From Actinomyces trachealis (GTDB lineage Bacteria; Actinomycetota; Actinomycetes; Actinomycetales; Actinomycetaceae), in contig NZ_CP065027.1 of assembly GCF_015711475.1 (NCBI RefSeq), positions 1,364,001-1,428,000 of the forward strand: a DNA stretch of 64,000 nucleotides, given 5' to 3'. Both the position numbers and the translations under genes were made by a program. Shown here one piece after another: positions 55,679 through 64,000 of this stretch (positions are counted from its first letter, which is position 1; each line of letters opens with the position of its first letter). A model generated the notes under the pieces. That model was not told the origin of the DNA. It saw only the letters and a program-made list of their open reading frames with translations, and made no database searches.

Positions 55679-57019
55679 TCACCGGCTGAGCATTTCCGCG
55701 ACCTCGAAGGCCATCTCCAGGGACTGCTGGTGGTTCAGCCGCGGGTCCACAAGGGTTTCGTAGCGCTGGGCCAGGGCAGCCTCGTCAATGTGTTCACCGC
55801 CCCCCAGGCACTCAGTGACGTCGTCGCCGGTGAGTTCCACGTGGATGCCGCCGGGATGTGTGCCAGCCTCGCGGTGAACGCTAAAGAAGCCACGTACCTC
55901 CTCCATGATGGTGTCGAAGTGGCGGGTCTTATAGCCGTTGTCTGCGGTGATGGTGTTGCCGTGCATGGGGTCGGTAACCCAGGAGACCGGACGTCCGTCG
56001 GCCTTGACAGCCTCGACCAGCGGCGGCAGCACCTCGCGAATGCGGTTGGCACCCATACGGGTGATGAGGGTCAGACGTCCGGCCTCACCACCCGGGTTAA
56101 GGTGTTCCACCAGCTCTAGGACCTCGTCAACGGTGGTATCGGGGCCGATCTTCACGCCGACGGGGTTGTCGACGCCTTCCAGGAGGGCCACGTGCGCGTC
56201 CTTGGGGCCGCGAGTGCGTTCCCCCACCCAGAGCAGGTGGGCGGAGGTGTTGTAGAGGTGCCCGGAGCGGGAGTCTTCCCGGATCATGGCGTCCTCGTAC
56301 TCAAGCAGCAGGGCCTCGTGAGCGGCGTAGAAGTCCACCTGACGCAGGGCATCAAAGTCGACTCCAGCGGCGGCCATGAAGCGCATGGCGCGGTCGATCT
56401 CATCCGCGAAGGCCTCGAAGCGCTTATAGGCAGGGTTGGCGGTGAATCCGCGGTTCCAGGAGTGGACTTCGCGCAGGTCGGCGTATCCACCCATGGTGAA
56501 GGAGCGGATCAGGTTGAGGGTGGTGCCGGAACGCAGGTAGGCCTCTAGCATGCGTGCGGGGTCGGGGGTGCGGGCCTCGGGGGTGAAGGCGTGGTCGTTT
56601 ACGGAGTCGCCCCGGTAGGAGGGCAGGGTGACGCCGTCGCGGGTCTCCGTGTCGCTGCTGCGGGGCTTGGCGTACTGGCCTGCCATGCGGCCGATTTTGA
56701 CGACGGGCATGGAGGCGCCGTAAGTGAGGACGGCGGCCATCTGCAGGATGGTCTGGAGCTTGAGGCGGATGCTGTTGGCGGTGTTGTCCACGAAGGACTC
56801 GGCACAGTCCCCGCCCATGAGGGCGAACGCTTCTCCGCGCTCCACTTTGGCCATGGCCTGACGCAGGGCATCGACCTCACCAGCGAAGACGAGCGGCGGG
56901 CGGGTGCGTAGGTCTGCGGCGACGGCGGCGAGCGCGTCGGCGTCGGGGTACCCGGGCTGCTGAGCGGCGTTGCGAGTGCGCCAGCTGGGGGTGGAATGGG
57001 GCGTCGAAAGCTCGTTCAT
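55679..57019 (-). CDS. aroG: Class II 3-deoxy-7-phosphoheptulonate synthase
   Basis: 446 residues, the length of class II (plant-type) DAHP synthases. The metal-binding cysteine region is ALMGGDCAESF; RMAGQYAKPRSSDTE and the core YNTSAHLLWVGERTR with SWVTDPMHGNT and HPGGIHVELTGDDVTECLGG are typical. It condenses phosphoenolpyruvate with erythrose 4-phosphate at the entry to aromatic amino acid synthesis. ATG 57019, with GTG 57022 just before it. Convergent with the kinase gene. Confidence 0.96.
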   Translation of the reverse strand: MNELSTPHSTPSWRTRNAAQQPGYPDADALAAVAADLRTRPPLVFAGEVDALRQAMAKVERGEAFALMGGDCAESFVDNTANSIRLKLQTILQMAAVLTYGASMPVVKIGRMAGQYAKPRSSDTETRDGVTLPSYRGDSVNDHAFTPEARTPDPARMLEAYLRSGTTLNLIRSFTMGGYADLREVHSWNRGFTANPAYKRFEAFADEIDRAMRFMAAAGVDFDALRQVDFYAAHEALLLEYEDAMIREDSRSGHLYNTSAHLLWVGERTRGPKDAHVALLEGVDNPVGVKIGPDTTVDEVLELVEHLNPGGEAGRLTLITRMGANRIREVLPPLVEAVKADGRPVSWVTDPMHGNTITADNGYKTRHFDTIMEEVRGFFSVHREAGTHPGGIHVELTGDDVTECLGGGEHIDEAALAQRYETLVDPRLNHQQSLEMAFEVAEMLSR

Positions 57020-57176
57020 CACGGCAGCAGCATAGGCATGTGTGTGACCGGGCCCCGCCGGTACGCAGTATGCGGACGGCGGGGGCCACGGTGCTTGAGG
57101 CGGCCGGGCTGCTGGCTGCCGATGGGAGGTCAGCGGGGCCAGCTGCTTAGTGACCGGTTAAGTTGACTCGACTGGC

Positions 57177-58406
57177 TCAGTGTTCGGGGATGGTCTCCGC
57201 GGGGGCGACGTCCTGACCGAGTTCGGCCATGAGGCTGGTGAACCAGTCCTGGGTGATGTCGAAGGGCTTGCCTCCAGCGATGCGCGGGAAGGGGATGGCG
57301 GTGAGGGCGTCACCGTTGTCCTCATCGTGGCCGATGACGCCAGGCTCGCCGCGCAGGGCGCAGTCTACGGCCAGGTCGCACATCTGCTTGATGAGGTCCA
57401 GGTCCTCCTGGTTGGCGGCGGCAGCACGCGAGTAGTAGCCGGACTTCTGCACCATGACCTTCTCGGCGCCAATCAGCTGGGCGAACTGCTTGGCGAACCA
57501 CTGACCGGGGTTGATGGTGTCCAGCTTGACGTGACCGAAGGGGTCACGCTGGACCTCCTGGCCTGCGGCCTCCATCTCGGCGATGATCTCGGGTACGCCC
57601 GCTCCCTCGGACAGGAAGATGTTGACGTTGCCCTGCTCATCCATGATGGCCTTGAGGCGCTTAGCCTCGGCGGCCAGGTCCAGCTTCATCTCGGGCAGGA
57701 AGACGGCGTGCACGTCCCAGCGCTCCTTGGCCAGGCCCAGGGAGGGTGCCCACTGTTTGGTGCTGAGCAGCTCGTGGTAGCGGCGGGCGGTCTCGGCGGT
57801 GAGGTAGCCGCAGTTGCGGCCCATGCACTCGTGGACGATCAGCATGCGAGGGTTGGAGCGGTGCTCGCCGATCACGTTGAAGGCAAAGCCCGCGCCCTGT
57901 TCGGCGGCGGTCCAGGCGCCCAGGGACTGGCGGATCGGCACGACGTCGTTGTCAATGGTCTTGGGCAGGCCGACGACGGTGAGTTCGTAGTCGTTCTCGT
58001 GCAGGTAGGCGGCCAGGTCAGCGGCGGTGGTGTTGGTGTCGTCACCACCGATGGTGTGCAGGACGTCAACGCCGTCCTTACGCAGCTGCTCGGCGGCGAA
58101 CTCCAGGGGGTTAACGCCCTCCTTGACCAGGCCACGCTCCACCAGGTTCTTGGCGTTGGTGAGCTTGACGCGGGAGTTGCCGATCGGGGAGCCGCCGAAC
58201 TCGCGCAGCAGGCCAGCGTTCTTGCGGGCCCCCTCGTCGATGACGATGTAGTTGCCGGTGAGCAGGCCGTGGTAGCCGTACTGGTAGGCGATGATCTCAA
58301 CCTCGGGGGCCACCTCGGTGTAGCGCTCGATCAGGTCGCCGACAGCGGCGGACAGGCAGGGGGCGAAACCGCCCGCAGTGAGCAGGGCGACGCGACGGAT
58401 CGTCAT
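57177..58406 (-). CDS. pfp: Pyrophosphate-dependent 6-phosphofructokinase
   Basis: 409 residues. LLTAGGFAPCLSAAVGDLIERY at the start, GGDDTNTTAADLAAYL (the second Asp after GGD is the feature of PPi-using enzymes, against GGDGS in ATP types), GLPKTIDNDVVPI with the conserved Lys, and MGRNCGYLT. It should interconvert fructose-6-phosphate and fructose-1,6-bisphosphate reversibly with pyrophosphate, as in Actinomyces and Propionibacterium. ATG 58406 with AAAGG upstream; the frame to 58445 is not needed. Single gene. Confidence 0.93.
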   Translation of the reverse strand: MTIRRVALLTAGGFAPCLSAAVGDLIERYTEVAPEVEIIAYQYGYHGLLTGNYIVIDEGARKNAGLLREFGGSPIGNSRVKLTNAKNLVERGLVKEGVNPLEFAAEQLRKDGVDVLHTIGGDDTNTTAADLAAYLHENDYELTVVGLPKTIDNDVVPIRQSLGAWTAAEQGAGFAFNVIGEHRSNPRMLIVHECMGRNCGYLTAETARRYHELLSTKQWAPSLGLAKERWDVHAVFLPEMKLDLAAEAKRLKAIMDEQGNVNIFLSEGAGVPEIIAEMEAAGQEVQRDPFGHVKLDTINPGQWFAKQFAQLIGAEKVMVQKSGYYSRAAAANQEDLDLIKQMCDLAVDCALRGEPGVIGHDEDNGDALTAIPFPRIAGGKPFDITQDWFTSLMAELGQDVAPAETIPEH

Positions 58407-58502
58407 CGTGAACCTTTCGGTGTTGGGGAAGCTTGTCACCCCCAATCCTAGCGGGGTGCACTGACACGACCTATCAGACCATCGGCCCCAGCGGGCTGGG
58501 GC

Positions 58503-58976
58503 TCAGACCAGCCCCGCCACCAGCCAGGCGGCCGTGAGCAGGTAGACGGCGGCGTAGGCGCTGTGCACGGGCAGGTTCAGGCGCACGAAGCGTTGCACCA
58601 CCTGGTCGGGCACGTCCTGAGGTCCGCCTTCTGCCAAGTGCTCCAAGCGGGCGAAGCCGGAGAAGCGGTGGAACATGTACCACAGGGGCATAGCCAGAAC
58701 AGCCAAGACCTGCGCACCTAGGGGTAGGTGAGAGAAGTTCAGGGCCAGGCTGACCCCGGCTACGAGGACCTGCCCCAGCACCCAGGCGGCGTACTTGGTG
58801 CTCACCTTCTCATCTTTGTGGAAGGGCAGGAGGAGCTGTTGGAGTTCCGGGCGACGCCCGTGGCTGAGGGTGTGGTTGAAGAAGGACCCCATGGTGACCA
58901 CGTAGGAGATCATGAAGCCTGCCAGTACGGCGGTGTAGACGATGTTCAGGCCGTAGAAGAAGACGCGGATAAGCAT
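58503..58976 (-). CDS. Small integral membrane protein, possibly DUF1772-like
   Basis: 157 residues with four membrane helices: residues 2-29, 65-85, 87-103 and 135-157. A soluble loop with Phe-Asn-His-Thr and Gly-Arg-Arg-Pro (about 30-60) lies between the first two. Length and layout resemble DUF1772 (anthrone oxygenase-like) proteins, but the match by eye is weak. ATG 58976. Same orientation as pfp downstream and plsC upstream. Function unknown. Confidence 0.75.
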   Translation of the reverse strand: MLIRVFFYGLNIVYTAVLAGFMISYVVTMGSFFNHTLSHGRRPELQQLLLPFHKDEKVSTKYAAWVLGQVLVAGVSLALNFSHLPLGAQVLAVLAMPLWYMFHRFSGFARLEHLAEGGPQDVPDQVVQRFVRLNLPVHSAYAAVYLLTAAWLVAGLV

Positions 58977-59105
58977 GAGCCTTAGGCTAGCGCTTGCACC
59001 AAGCAGGCTTGTTGAGACCGAGCGAAACAGGCTCCAACACTTCTATCCCCCTCGGTACTTGACAAGGTCAAACTAGAGGCAGCAGATGGACTCAACCACC
59101 AAAAT

Positions 59106-59126
59106 GACGCACCTTAAGGTGCCTCA
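59106..59126 (-). terminator. Possible weak terminator of the acyltransferase gene
   Basis: GCACCTTAAGGTGC (59109-59122) is a perfect palindrome at the stop of the PlsC gene. On the minus strand it is followed by GTCATTTT. The stem is only five pairs, so efficiency is doubtful. Confidence 0.35.
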
Positions 59127-59996
59127 GGGTTTAGGGTCAGCCGCCTCAGCGCCTTCCGCCTCCGGGTCCGACGCCGTGTCCTCCTCCTGGGGCGGCTCGG
59201 GGACCTCCACCTCGGGGGCGGGGCGGCCGCCGGGAGCCTCCACCACGGGGGCGGCGGGGCGGCGGCTGCGCTGTTCGGCGAGCATCTGCTCGGTGACCTC
59301 CGCCGCGGTCTTGTGCTCGGCGTCCATGGCCTTTTTCACGTCCGCGGCGTACAGGTCCACATACTCCTGGCCAGACAGGGACATGAGAGAGTACATGATC
59401 TCGTCGGTGATGGAGCGCAGCACGAAACGGTCGTTCTCCAGCCCCTGGTAGCGGGAGAAGTCCAGGGCCCTGCCCACCACGATCCCCACCCGGTGCCGGG
59501 TGGAAGGCAACACCTGGCCGATCGGCTGGGCCAGGTTGGAACCGATCATGGCCACCGGCACCACCGGGGCCCCCGTAGCCAAGGCGATCCGCGCCACCCC
59601 GGTCTTCCCCCGGTAAAGGCGCCCGTCAGGGCTACGCGTGCCCTCCGGGTAGATGCCGAACAGCTCCCCGGAGTGCAGGCGATCAATCCCCGCCTGGATA
59701 GCGGCCATAGACGCTTTACCACCAGAACGGTCCACCGGGATCGTACCCACCGCGGTCATGAAGCGCTTCACGGCCCAACCCTTGACACCCTTACCGGTGA
59801 AGTAGTCGGACTTCCCGATGAAGGCAACCTCACGGTCGATCAGCAGCGGCAGGAAAAAGGAGTCAATGACGGCCAGGTGGTTGGACGCTAAGATCGCGGC
59901 TCCTGTGACGGGAATGTTCTCCTCACCACGGATCCAGGGCTGGTACAGAAGTTCCAGACCCGGACCGGCCACAACCTTCATCGCACGGTATGCCAC
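59124..59996 (-). CDS. 1-acyl-sn-glycerol-3-phosphate acyltransferase (PlsC) family protein
   Basis: 290 residues. The acyltransferase motifs are NHLAVIDSFF (H-x4-D), VGTIPVDRSGGKAS, and GIYPEGTRSPDGRLYRG. The C-terminal 60 residues are a Pro/Ala/Glu-rich disordered tail after AEQRSRRPAAP. It should acylate lysophosphatidate or a related lipid at the inner membrane face. GTG 59996 is preceded by AGGAGG six bases away. Divergent from the nuclease gene. Confidence 0.92.
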   Translation of the reverse strand: MAYRAMKVVAGPGLELLYQPWIRGEENIPVTGAAILASNHLAVIDSFFLPLLIDREVAFIGKSDYFTGKGVKGWAVKRFMTAVGTIPVDRSGGKASMAAIQAGIDRLHSGELFGIYPEGTRSPDGRLYRGKTGVARIALATGAPVVPVAMIGSNLAQPIGQVLPSTRHRVGIVVGRALDFSRYQGLENDRFVLRSITDEIMYSLMSLSGQEYVDLYAADVKKAMDAEHKTAAEVTEQMLAEQRSRRPAAPVVEAPGGRPAPEVEVPEPPQEEDTASDPEAEGAEAADPKP

Positions 59997-60058
59997 GGGT
60001 CCTCCTGCTAGGGACTGCGCCTGACCTTTCAGACGCCTCCTCAGTCTAGCCTTCTACT

Positions 60059-61729
60059 GTGTCCTTCCAACCGTCCTTCGCCGACATGGGCACTCCTCTA
60101 TCTGAAGTCACCTTCGTGGTCGTGGACCTAGAGACCACCGGCGGCATGCCTGGCGCCAAGGCGATCACAGAGATCGGGGCGGTGCGGGTCCGGGGCAGGC
60201 AGGTGCTCAGCGAAATGGGCACGCTCGTGAACCCCGGCGTGGCCGTACCCGCGCAGATCACCCTGCTCACCGGCATCACCAACGCCATGGTCGCCACCGC
60301 TCCCCCGGTCCGGGACGCCCTGAGCAGCTTCCTGAACTGGGCGCGTCTGCACGAGGAAGCCACGGCGTTGGTGGCCCACAACGCCCGCTTTGACGTCGGC
60401 CACCTGCGTGGGGCCGCCCAGGCCCTGGGACTGGAGTGGCCCGCGCCCATCGTTGTGGACACTCTGGCGCTGGCCCGCCGAGTCTGGGACCGCAGCCAGG
60501 TGCCCAACCACCGCCTCGGGACCCTGGCCGCCCACGTCGGCGCCAGCACCTCCCCCACCCACCGCGCCTTGGACGACGCCCGCGCCACCGTGGACGTGTT
60601 GCACGCCGCCCTGGAAGCCCTGGCCGGACTGGGGGTGACCCATGTGGAGGACCTGACCACCGCCCAGGACCGGGTCCCCGCCCAGCTGCGCACCAAGACC
60701 CGGCTGGCTGACGGCCTGCCCAGCACCCCGGGCGTCTACCAGTTCCTCTCCCCCGACGGCCAGGTCCTGTACGTGGGCAGCGCCACGGACCTACGACGGC
60801 GGGTGCGCTCCTACTTCAACGCCGCTGAGACCCGCTCCCACGTGCGCCGGATGCTCCGGGTGGCCCAGCAGGTGCGGGTGGTGGAGTGCCCCACCCTGAT
60901 CGAGGCGCGGGTACGGGAGCTGCGGCAGATTGACGAGCTGGACCCGCCTGCCAACCGCCGTTCCCGCTCCCCTCGGCGTCGCCCCTGGCTGGCCCTGGCC
61001 CCCGGCCCGCACCCCCGCCTGCGGCTGACCACTGTGCCGGAGACGGCCCAGCTCGGGGAGGTAGTAGGCCCCTTCTCTTCCCGCTCCCGGGGCGCCGCCG
61101 CCCTGCGGGCCGCCGAGTCAGTGCTGCGCCTGGAGCCCTGGGACGGCAGCGGCACCGCCCTACCGCCACCCGGCCAGCAGGATGCAGGCCCCCGGCTGAG
61201 CGCGGCCGCAGCCCTGGAGCAGGCCCGCCGGGCGCTGGCCGACGAGCCGGACCTGGTAGCCACGCCCCTGCTGGAGCGGATCCGCGCCCTGGCGGCCGCG
61301 CAACGCTACGAGGAGGCAGGCGCCTGGACCGACCGTCTGCGCGCCTTCCTGCGGGCCGCCGAGCGGGCGCAGCGGGCTCGCCCCCTGCTGGCCTGCCCGC
61401 ACCTGATCGCGGCGCGCCGTTTGGAGGCCGGCGGCTGGGAGCTGGTCTGTGTGCGCTGGGGGCGGCTGGCTGGTTCAGCTACCTCCCCACCGGGAGCCGA
61501 CCCGCGCCCCATGGTGGCAGCCCTGCGCTCCACCGCCCAAATGGTGGCGCGCCCGGAGCGGATCGGCGTGCAGACCAGTGTGGAGGAGACGCTGCTGCTG
61601 GCGGACTGGGTGCTCAGCGAGGGCACACGCCTGGTGGAGCTGGAAGGGCCGGGAGGTGACGACTCCGTGCTCTCCAGCCCGGTCGCCGGGGCCGCCCGCC
61701 ACCAGGAGGTGCTGCGCTCAGACCGTTGA
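60059..61729 (+). CDS. DEDD exonuclease / GIY-YIG nuclease fusion (UvrC-like)
   Basis: 556 residues. Residues 15-180 form a DnaQ-type DEDDh 3'-5' exonuclease: FVVVDLETTGG (DxE), VAHNARFDVGHL, and HRALDDARATVDVL (H-x4-D). Residues 220-310 are a GIY-YIG nuclease: PGVYQFLSPDGQVLYVGSATDLRRRV. The C-terminal part is a degenerate UvrC-like region. This domain order is a known actinobacterial family (M. tuberculosis Rv2191) linked to DNA repair. GTG 60059. Arg-rich segment near residues 298-312. Confidence 0.92.
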   Translation: MSFQPSFADMGTPLSEVTFVVVDLETTGGMPGAKAITEIGAVRVRGRQVLSEMGTLVNPGVAVPAQITLLTGITNAMVATAPPVRDALSSFLNWARLHEEATALVAHNARFDVGHLRGAAQALGLEWPAPIVVDTLALARRVWDRSQVPNHRLGTLAAHVGASTSPTHRALDDARATVDVLHAALEALAGLGVTHVEDLTTAQDRVPAQLRTKTRLADGLPSTPGVYQFLSPDGQVLYVGSATDLRRRVRSYFNAAETRSHVRRMLRVAQQVRVVECPTLIEARVRELRQIDELDPPANRRSRSPRRRPWLALAPGPHPRLRLTTVPETAQLGEVVGPFSSRSRGAAALRAAESVLRLEPWDGSGTALPPPGQQDAGPRLSAAAALEQARRALADEPDLVATPLLERIRALAAAQRYEEAGAWTDRLRAFLRAAERAQRARPLLACPHLIAARRLEAGGWELVCVRWGRLAGSATSPPGADPRPMVAALRSTAQMVARPERIGVQTSVEETLLLADWVLSEGTRLVELEGPGGDDSVLSSPVAGAARHQEVLRSDR

Positions 61730-61763
61730 GCCACCAGCCCCTACGGCGTCGGGAGCCTATCCC

Positions 61764-62186
61764 TCAGGCGCTGCGGCGGCGCAGGACACCGGCAACAGCC
61801 TCCTGCAGGCTCATGGGGTCCAGAGGCCGGGGAACGACGGCGTCGGCGCGCGCCCAAGTGGCCAGCCAGCCGTCCTGCGGGCGGGCGGTCAGCAGCACCA
61901 CCGGGGGACGCTGGCCCTGGGAGGTGAGCAGCTCGTGCGCTAGGCCCATGCCGCCCAGCTTCTTGGCCTCAGCGTCCAGAACCAGAGCAGCAAAAGGCTT
62001 CTTGTTATCCCTCTCGCGGTCAGCGATGGCCAGGCGGACGCCCTCAGCAGTGGCGCACTCAGTCCAGTTGACCAGCGGCAAGCCCTTGGCCGGTCGGCGG
62101 CCAACGCCGTTAATCACCTGCTCACGCACAGTCGAGTCGTCTGCAAAAACGAGCAGTTCAAAGCTCTCGGCGGCCTGGTCGGTCAT
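61764..62186 (-). CDS. Response-regulator receiver-like protein
   Basis: 140 residues. The chain reads like a CheY fold: ELLVFADDSTVREQVINGV, AALVLDAEAKKLGGMGLAHEL (phosphoacceptor region with Asp), PPVVLLTARPQDGW, and ADAVVPRPLDPMSLQEAV. The conserved Lys before the last helix is replaced by Arg (PRPLDP), so phosphorylation-dependent signalling is uncertain. There is no output domain. ATG 62186 follows GGAGGAACC. Divergent from sodA. Confidence 0.75.
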   Translation of the reverse strand: MTDQAAESFELLVFADDSTVREQVINGVGRRPAKGLPLVNWTECATAEGVRLAIADRERDNKKPFAALVLDAEAKKLGGMGLAHELLTSQGQRPPVVLLTARPQDGWLATWARADAVVPRPLDPMSLQEAVAGVLRRRSA

Positions 62187-62329
62187 GGTTCCTCCGTATG
62201 GCGTAGGGCAGCGACTGGTGACAGTGTAACGGCCCGGGTTCACGCTCTAAGCGAGCTAAACCGTGGGTACAAGGTCCCATTGGGGCGACTATCCTGGTCT
62301 GGTCGCATTACCCGTCCAGAAAGGCAGAT

Positions 62330-62953
62330 ATGAGCACCTACACGCTCCCCGAGCTCCCCTACGATTACGCCGCCCTGGAGCCGCACATCTCCGGGCGCAT
62401 CATGGAACTCCACCATGACAAGCACCACGCCGCCTACGTCGCCGGGGCCAACGCCGCCCTTGAGGCCCTGGCTGCGGCCCGTGAGGCTGGCGACCTGGGG
62501 GCCATCAACCTGTGGGAGAAGAACCTGGCCTTCAACCTCGGCGGACACACCAACCACTCCGTGTTCTGGAAGAACCTCTCCCCTAACGGCGGCGGCGAGC
62601 CTGAGGGCGAGTTGGCCGCGGCCATCAAAGACTCCTTCGGCAGCTTTGACCAATTCAAGGCCCACTTCACCGCCACCGCCATGGGTATCCAGGGATCCGG
62701 CTGGGCTGTCCTGGCCTACGACTCCTTGTCCGGAGGACTGGTTGTCTTCCAGCTCTTCGACCAGCAGGGCAACGTGCCGGTGGGCACGATCCCGCTGTTC
62801 ATGGTGGACATGTGGGAGCACGCCTTCTACCTGGACTACCTGAACGTTAAGGCCGACTATGTCAAGGCCATCTGGAACATCGCCAACTGGGCGGATGTCT
62901 CTGAACGCCTGACCGACGCCGTCGCCCGCACGCAGGGCCTGATCCTGCGCTGA
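62330..62953 (+). CDS. sodA: Superoxide dismutase (Mn/Fe)
   Basis: 207 residues. [33 protein letters not shown] supplies the first His ligands, [11 protein letters not shown] the next, and [15 protein letters not shown] the Asp and last His. It converts superoxide to oxygen and hydrogen peroxide in the cytoplasm. The start MSTYTLPEL at 62330 has a GAAAGG upstream. A very strong hairpin follows. Whether Mn or Fe is used cannot be read with certainty. Confidence 0.97.
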   Translation: MSTYTLPELPYDYAALEPHISGRIMELHHDKHHAAYVAGANAALEALAAAREAGDLGAINLWEKNLAFNLGGHTNHSVFWKNLSPNGGGEPEGELAAAIKDSFGSFDQFKAHFTATAMGIQGSGWAVLAYDSLSGGLVVFQLFDQQGNVPVGTIPLFMVDMWEHAFYLDYLNVKADYVKAIWNIANWADVSERLTDAVARTQGLILR

Positions 62954-62973
62954 GCTCCCGCCGCGCGCTAGCA

Positions 62974-63020
62974 AAGGTTGTGGCCCCGGAACCGTTGGGT
63001 TCCGGGGCCACAACCTTCTT
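62974..63020. terminator. Bidirectional terminator between sodA and the FKBP gene
   Basis: A perfect 20-bp inverted repeat (62974-62993 with 62998-63017) with a 4-base loop, followed by CTT. Placed between two convergent genes, so it probably serves both. Confidence 0.88.
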
Positions 63021-63044
63021 AAGATGTGCAGCCGCATGCGACTC

Positions 63045-63995
63045 TCAGCCCATGCGCTCCAGGTCGATGACGCGAGCCATCGCGGACGTTTCCGAGTTGG
63101 CATCGCCAGGGATCAGGGCCACCACACGTGAGCCGACCGGGACCCCAACAAAGCCCTTGATGATCTCATCCGTGCCCGCAGAGATGGTCTGGGGCCGGTT
63201 CTCGTCCCAGGTGGAGTAGGTCTCCTTGTTGTCCCAGCTGGTGCCGTAGGACTGGGTGACGACATTTGACGTCTCTGTGATGGCCTCACCGGTACCGCGC
63301 GCCAGCACAAAGAACTCATTTTGGGTGGGTTCAGCAGCGCCTTCATTGACGGAGATGGTGGCCGGTCCGCCCAGGTCACCGCTGACGGTTAGGCCGCGGT
63401 CAGCTATCTGCTGGGCGCCCTCCACGGTAGCGTCCTTGGTGCTGGAGTTGAGGTCGGCCACGGATTCAGTTCCCACGACGTCAACCACGAACACGAGTGT
63501 GCCAGTTGGGAAACCGCTGGCCTCATCCGTGCCGTAGGCGTACTGGGCGGGGATGGACATCATGAGGCGGTCACCCTCGTGGGAGCCGGGCAGGGCGCAG
63601 CGCCATCCGGTGATCACGCCGTCCACTGTGAATGAGGCCTTGCGTCCGAAAGCGAAGGAGGACTCGAAAGCCTTCTCGCCGTCCCACTGCCATCCGATGT
63701 AGTCCACGGTGACGGTGGCATCCTTGGCAACCTCAGCGCCCTCGCCAACCTTGAGAGTCTTGACGGTGAGGTTACTGGGCGCCTTCTCACCGGACCACTT
63801 AATGGTCGGCTCTGTGCCGTAATCGCCGGTGATAGTGGGCAGTGCGGAGGAGTCCTTGTCAATCGTGAGCGTTGCGCAGTCCACGTTCTTCGCAACCGGG
63901 ATTTTCTTGGGTTCTTCCTTCTCCTTGGCACAGCCGGTCAGGCCAAGCGTGGTGACGATGACCAGGACAGCCAGGATTCTCGGAGTGCGGCGCAC
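63045..63995 (-). CDS. FKBP-type peptidyl-prolyl isomerase lipoprotein
   Basis: 316 residues. The signal MRRTPRILAVLVIVTTLGLTGC ends in a good lipobox (LTGC), so it is anchored outside the membrane. The first FKBP domain (about 75-180) reads VTVDYIGWQWDGEKAFESSF, GVITGWRCALPGSHEGDRLMMSIPAQYAYG and FVVDVVG. The second half (about 200-316) looks like a degenerate second FKBP-like domain (VVTQSYGTSWDNKETYSTW, IIKGFVGVPVGSRVVALIP). It should assist folding of exported proteins. GTG 63995 near the window edge. Confidence 0.9.
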   Translation of the reverse strand: MRRTPRILAVLVIVTTLGLTGCAKEKEEPKKIPVAKNVDCATLTIDKDSSALPTITGDYGTEPTIKWSGEKAPSNLTVKTLKVGEGAEVAKDATVTVDYIGWQWDGEKAFESSFAFGRKASFTVDGVITGWRCALPGSHEGDRLMMSIPAQYAYGTDEASGFPTGTLVFVVDVVGTESVADLNSSTKDATVEGAQQIADRGLTVSGDLGGPATISVNEGAAEPTQNEFFVLARGTGEAITETSNVVTQSYGTSWDNKETYSTWDENRPQTISAGTDEIIKGFVGVPVGSRVVALIPGDANSETSAMARVIDLERMG

Positions 63996-64000
63996 GGGTA

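Noticed and set aside
57180..58451. 423-codon open frame on the plus strand covering the phosphofructokinase
   Set aside because: It mirrors pfp exactly and has the Val/Gly/Leu/Asp bias of an antisense frame in high-GC DNA. pfp has all family motifs.
1..64000. CRISPR arrays, prophage or intact insertion sequences
   Set aside because: No regularly spaced repeats, transposase motifs or phage structural genes were seen. The short tandem repeat at 241-270 is coding.

Overview
The window is about 64 kb of high-GC actinobacterial chromosome, most likely from Actinomyces or a close relative in Actinomycetaceae. The evidence is gene content and order: SepH, DUF4193, DUF3710, an OB-fold protein, DUF3159, two TrkA proteins, an APC permease and a TRAM-domain RNA methyltransferase lie together as in mycobacteria and streptomycetes. 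There is also a PASTA kinase beside a polyprenyl synthetase and a class II DAHP synthase, a PPi-type phosphofructokinase, and topoisomerase IV genes near the principal sigma factor. GTG starts and overlapping stop/start codons are frequent. This is inferred from gene content, not from a phylogeny.

Layout. 1-9.1 kb: an acidic small protein, an FAD-dependent oxidoreductase, a Dcp-type M3 peptidase, a visibly lower-GC three-gene ABC exporter operon (4.3-7.5 kb), and a GNAT-MazG fusion. 9.1-12.7 kb: an MFS remnant, tRNA-Leu(GAG), a hexose-phosphate mutarotase and a HAD-AI-2E fusion protein. 12.7-23 kb: remains of an SOS mutagenesis cassette (imuA', imuB, dnaE2), all on the minus strand in the ancestral order but frameshifted. 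It is split by about 6.3 kb of intact genes: a lysine-type permease, two tandem polysaccharide deacetylases, a SatD/membrane-protein pair and a PAP2 phosphatase. A full LexA box is still present in front of the broken imuA'. 23-29.4 kb: a PEBP protein, an SDR, TrmL, then an operon of MFS transporter, PfkB kinase and a cytoplasmic PI-PLC-like protein. A LacI-type repressor gene sits at its end and a LacI-type palindrome in its promoter.

29.5-43.3 kb: aconitase, then the conserved housekeeping cluster. It combines potassium transport (APC/KimA-like permease and two TrkA), RNA methylation and division control (SepH). The dut and DUF3093 genes usually found between DUF3710 and DUF4193 are absent. 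43.4-52.1 kb: topoisomerase IV subunits A and B, a tandem GNAT, a zinc-ribbon DUF7455 protein, and RpoD with an unusual N-terminal region. 52.2-64 kb: polyprenyl diphosphate synthase, PASTA kinase, DAHP synthase, PPi-PFK, a PlsC acyltransferase, a DEDD/GIY-YIG nuclease, a receiver-like protein, superoxide dismutase and an FKBP lipoprotein.

The most unusual items are the PI-PLC/PfkB/MFS/LacI operon, the RpoD N-terminal segment that resembles the start of a parallel beta-helix domain, the decayed SOS polymerase cassette with its surviving operator, the paired inverted repeats in the satD-PAP2 promoter region, and two gene fusions. I saw no CRISPR array, intact insertion sequence, rRNA or prophage. 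All family calls were made by eye from motifs and gene order.
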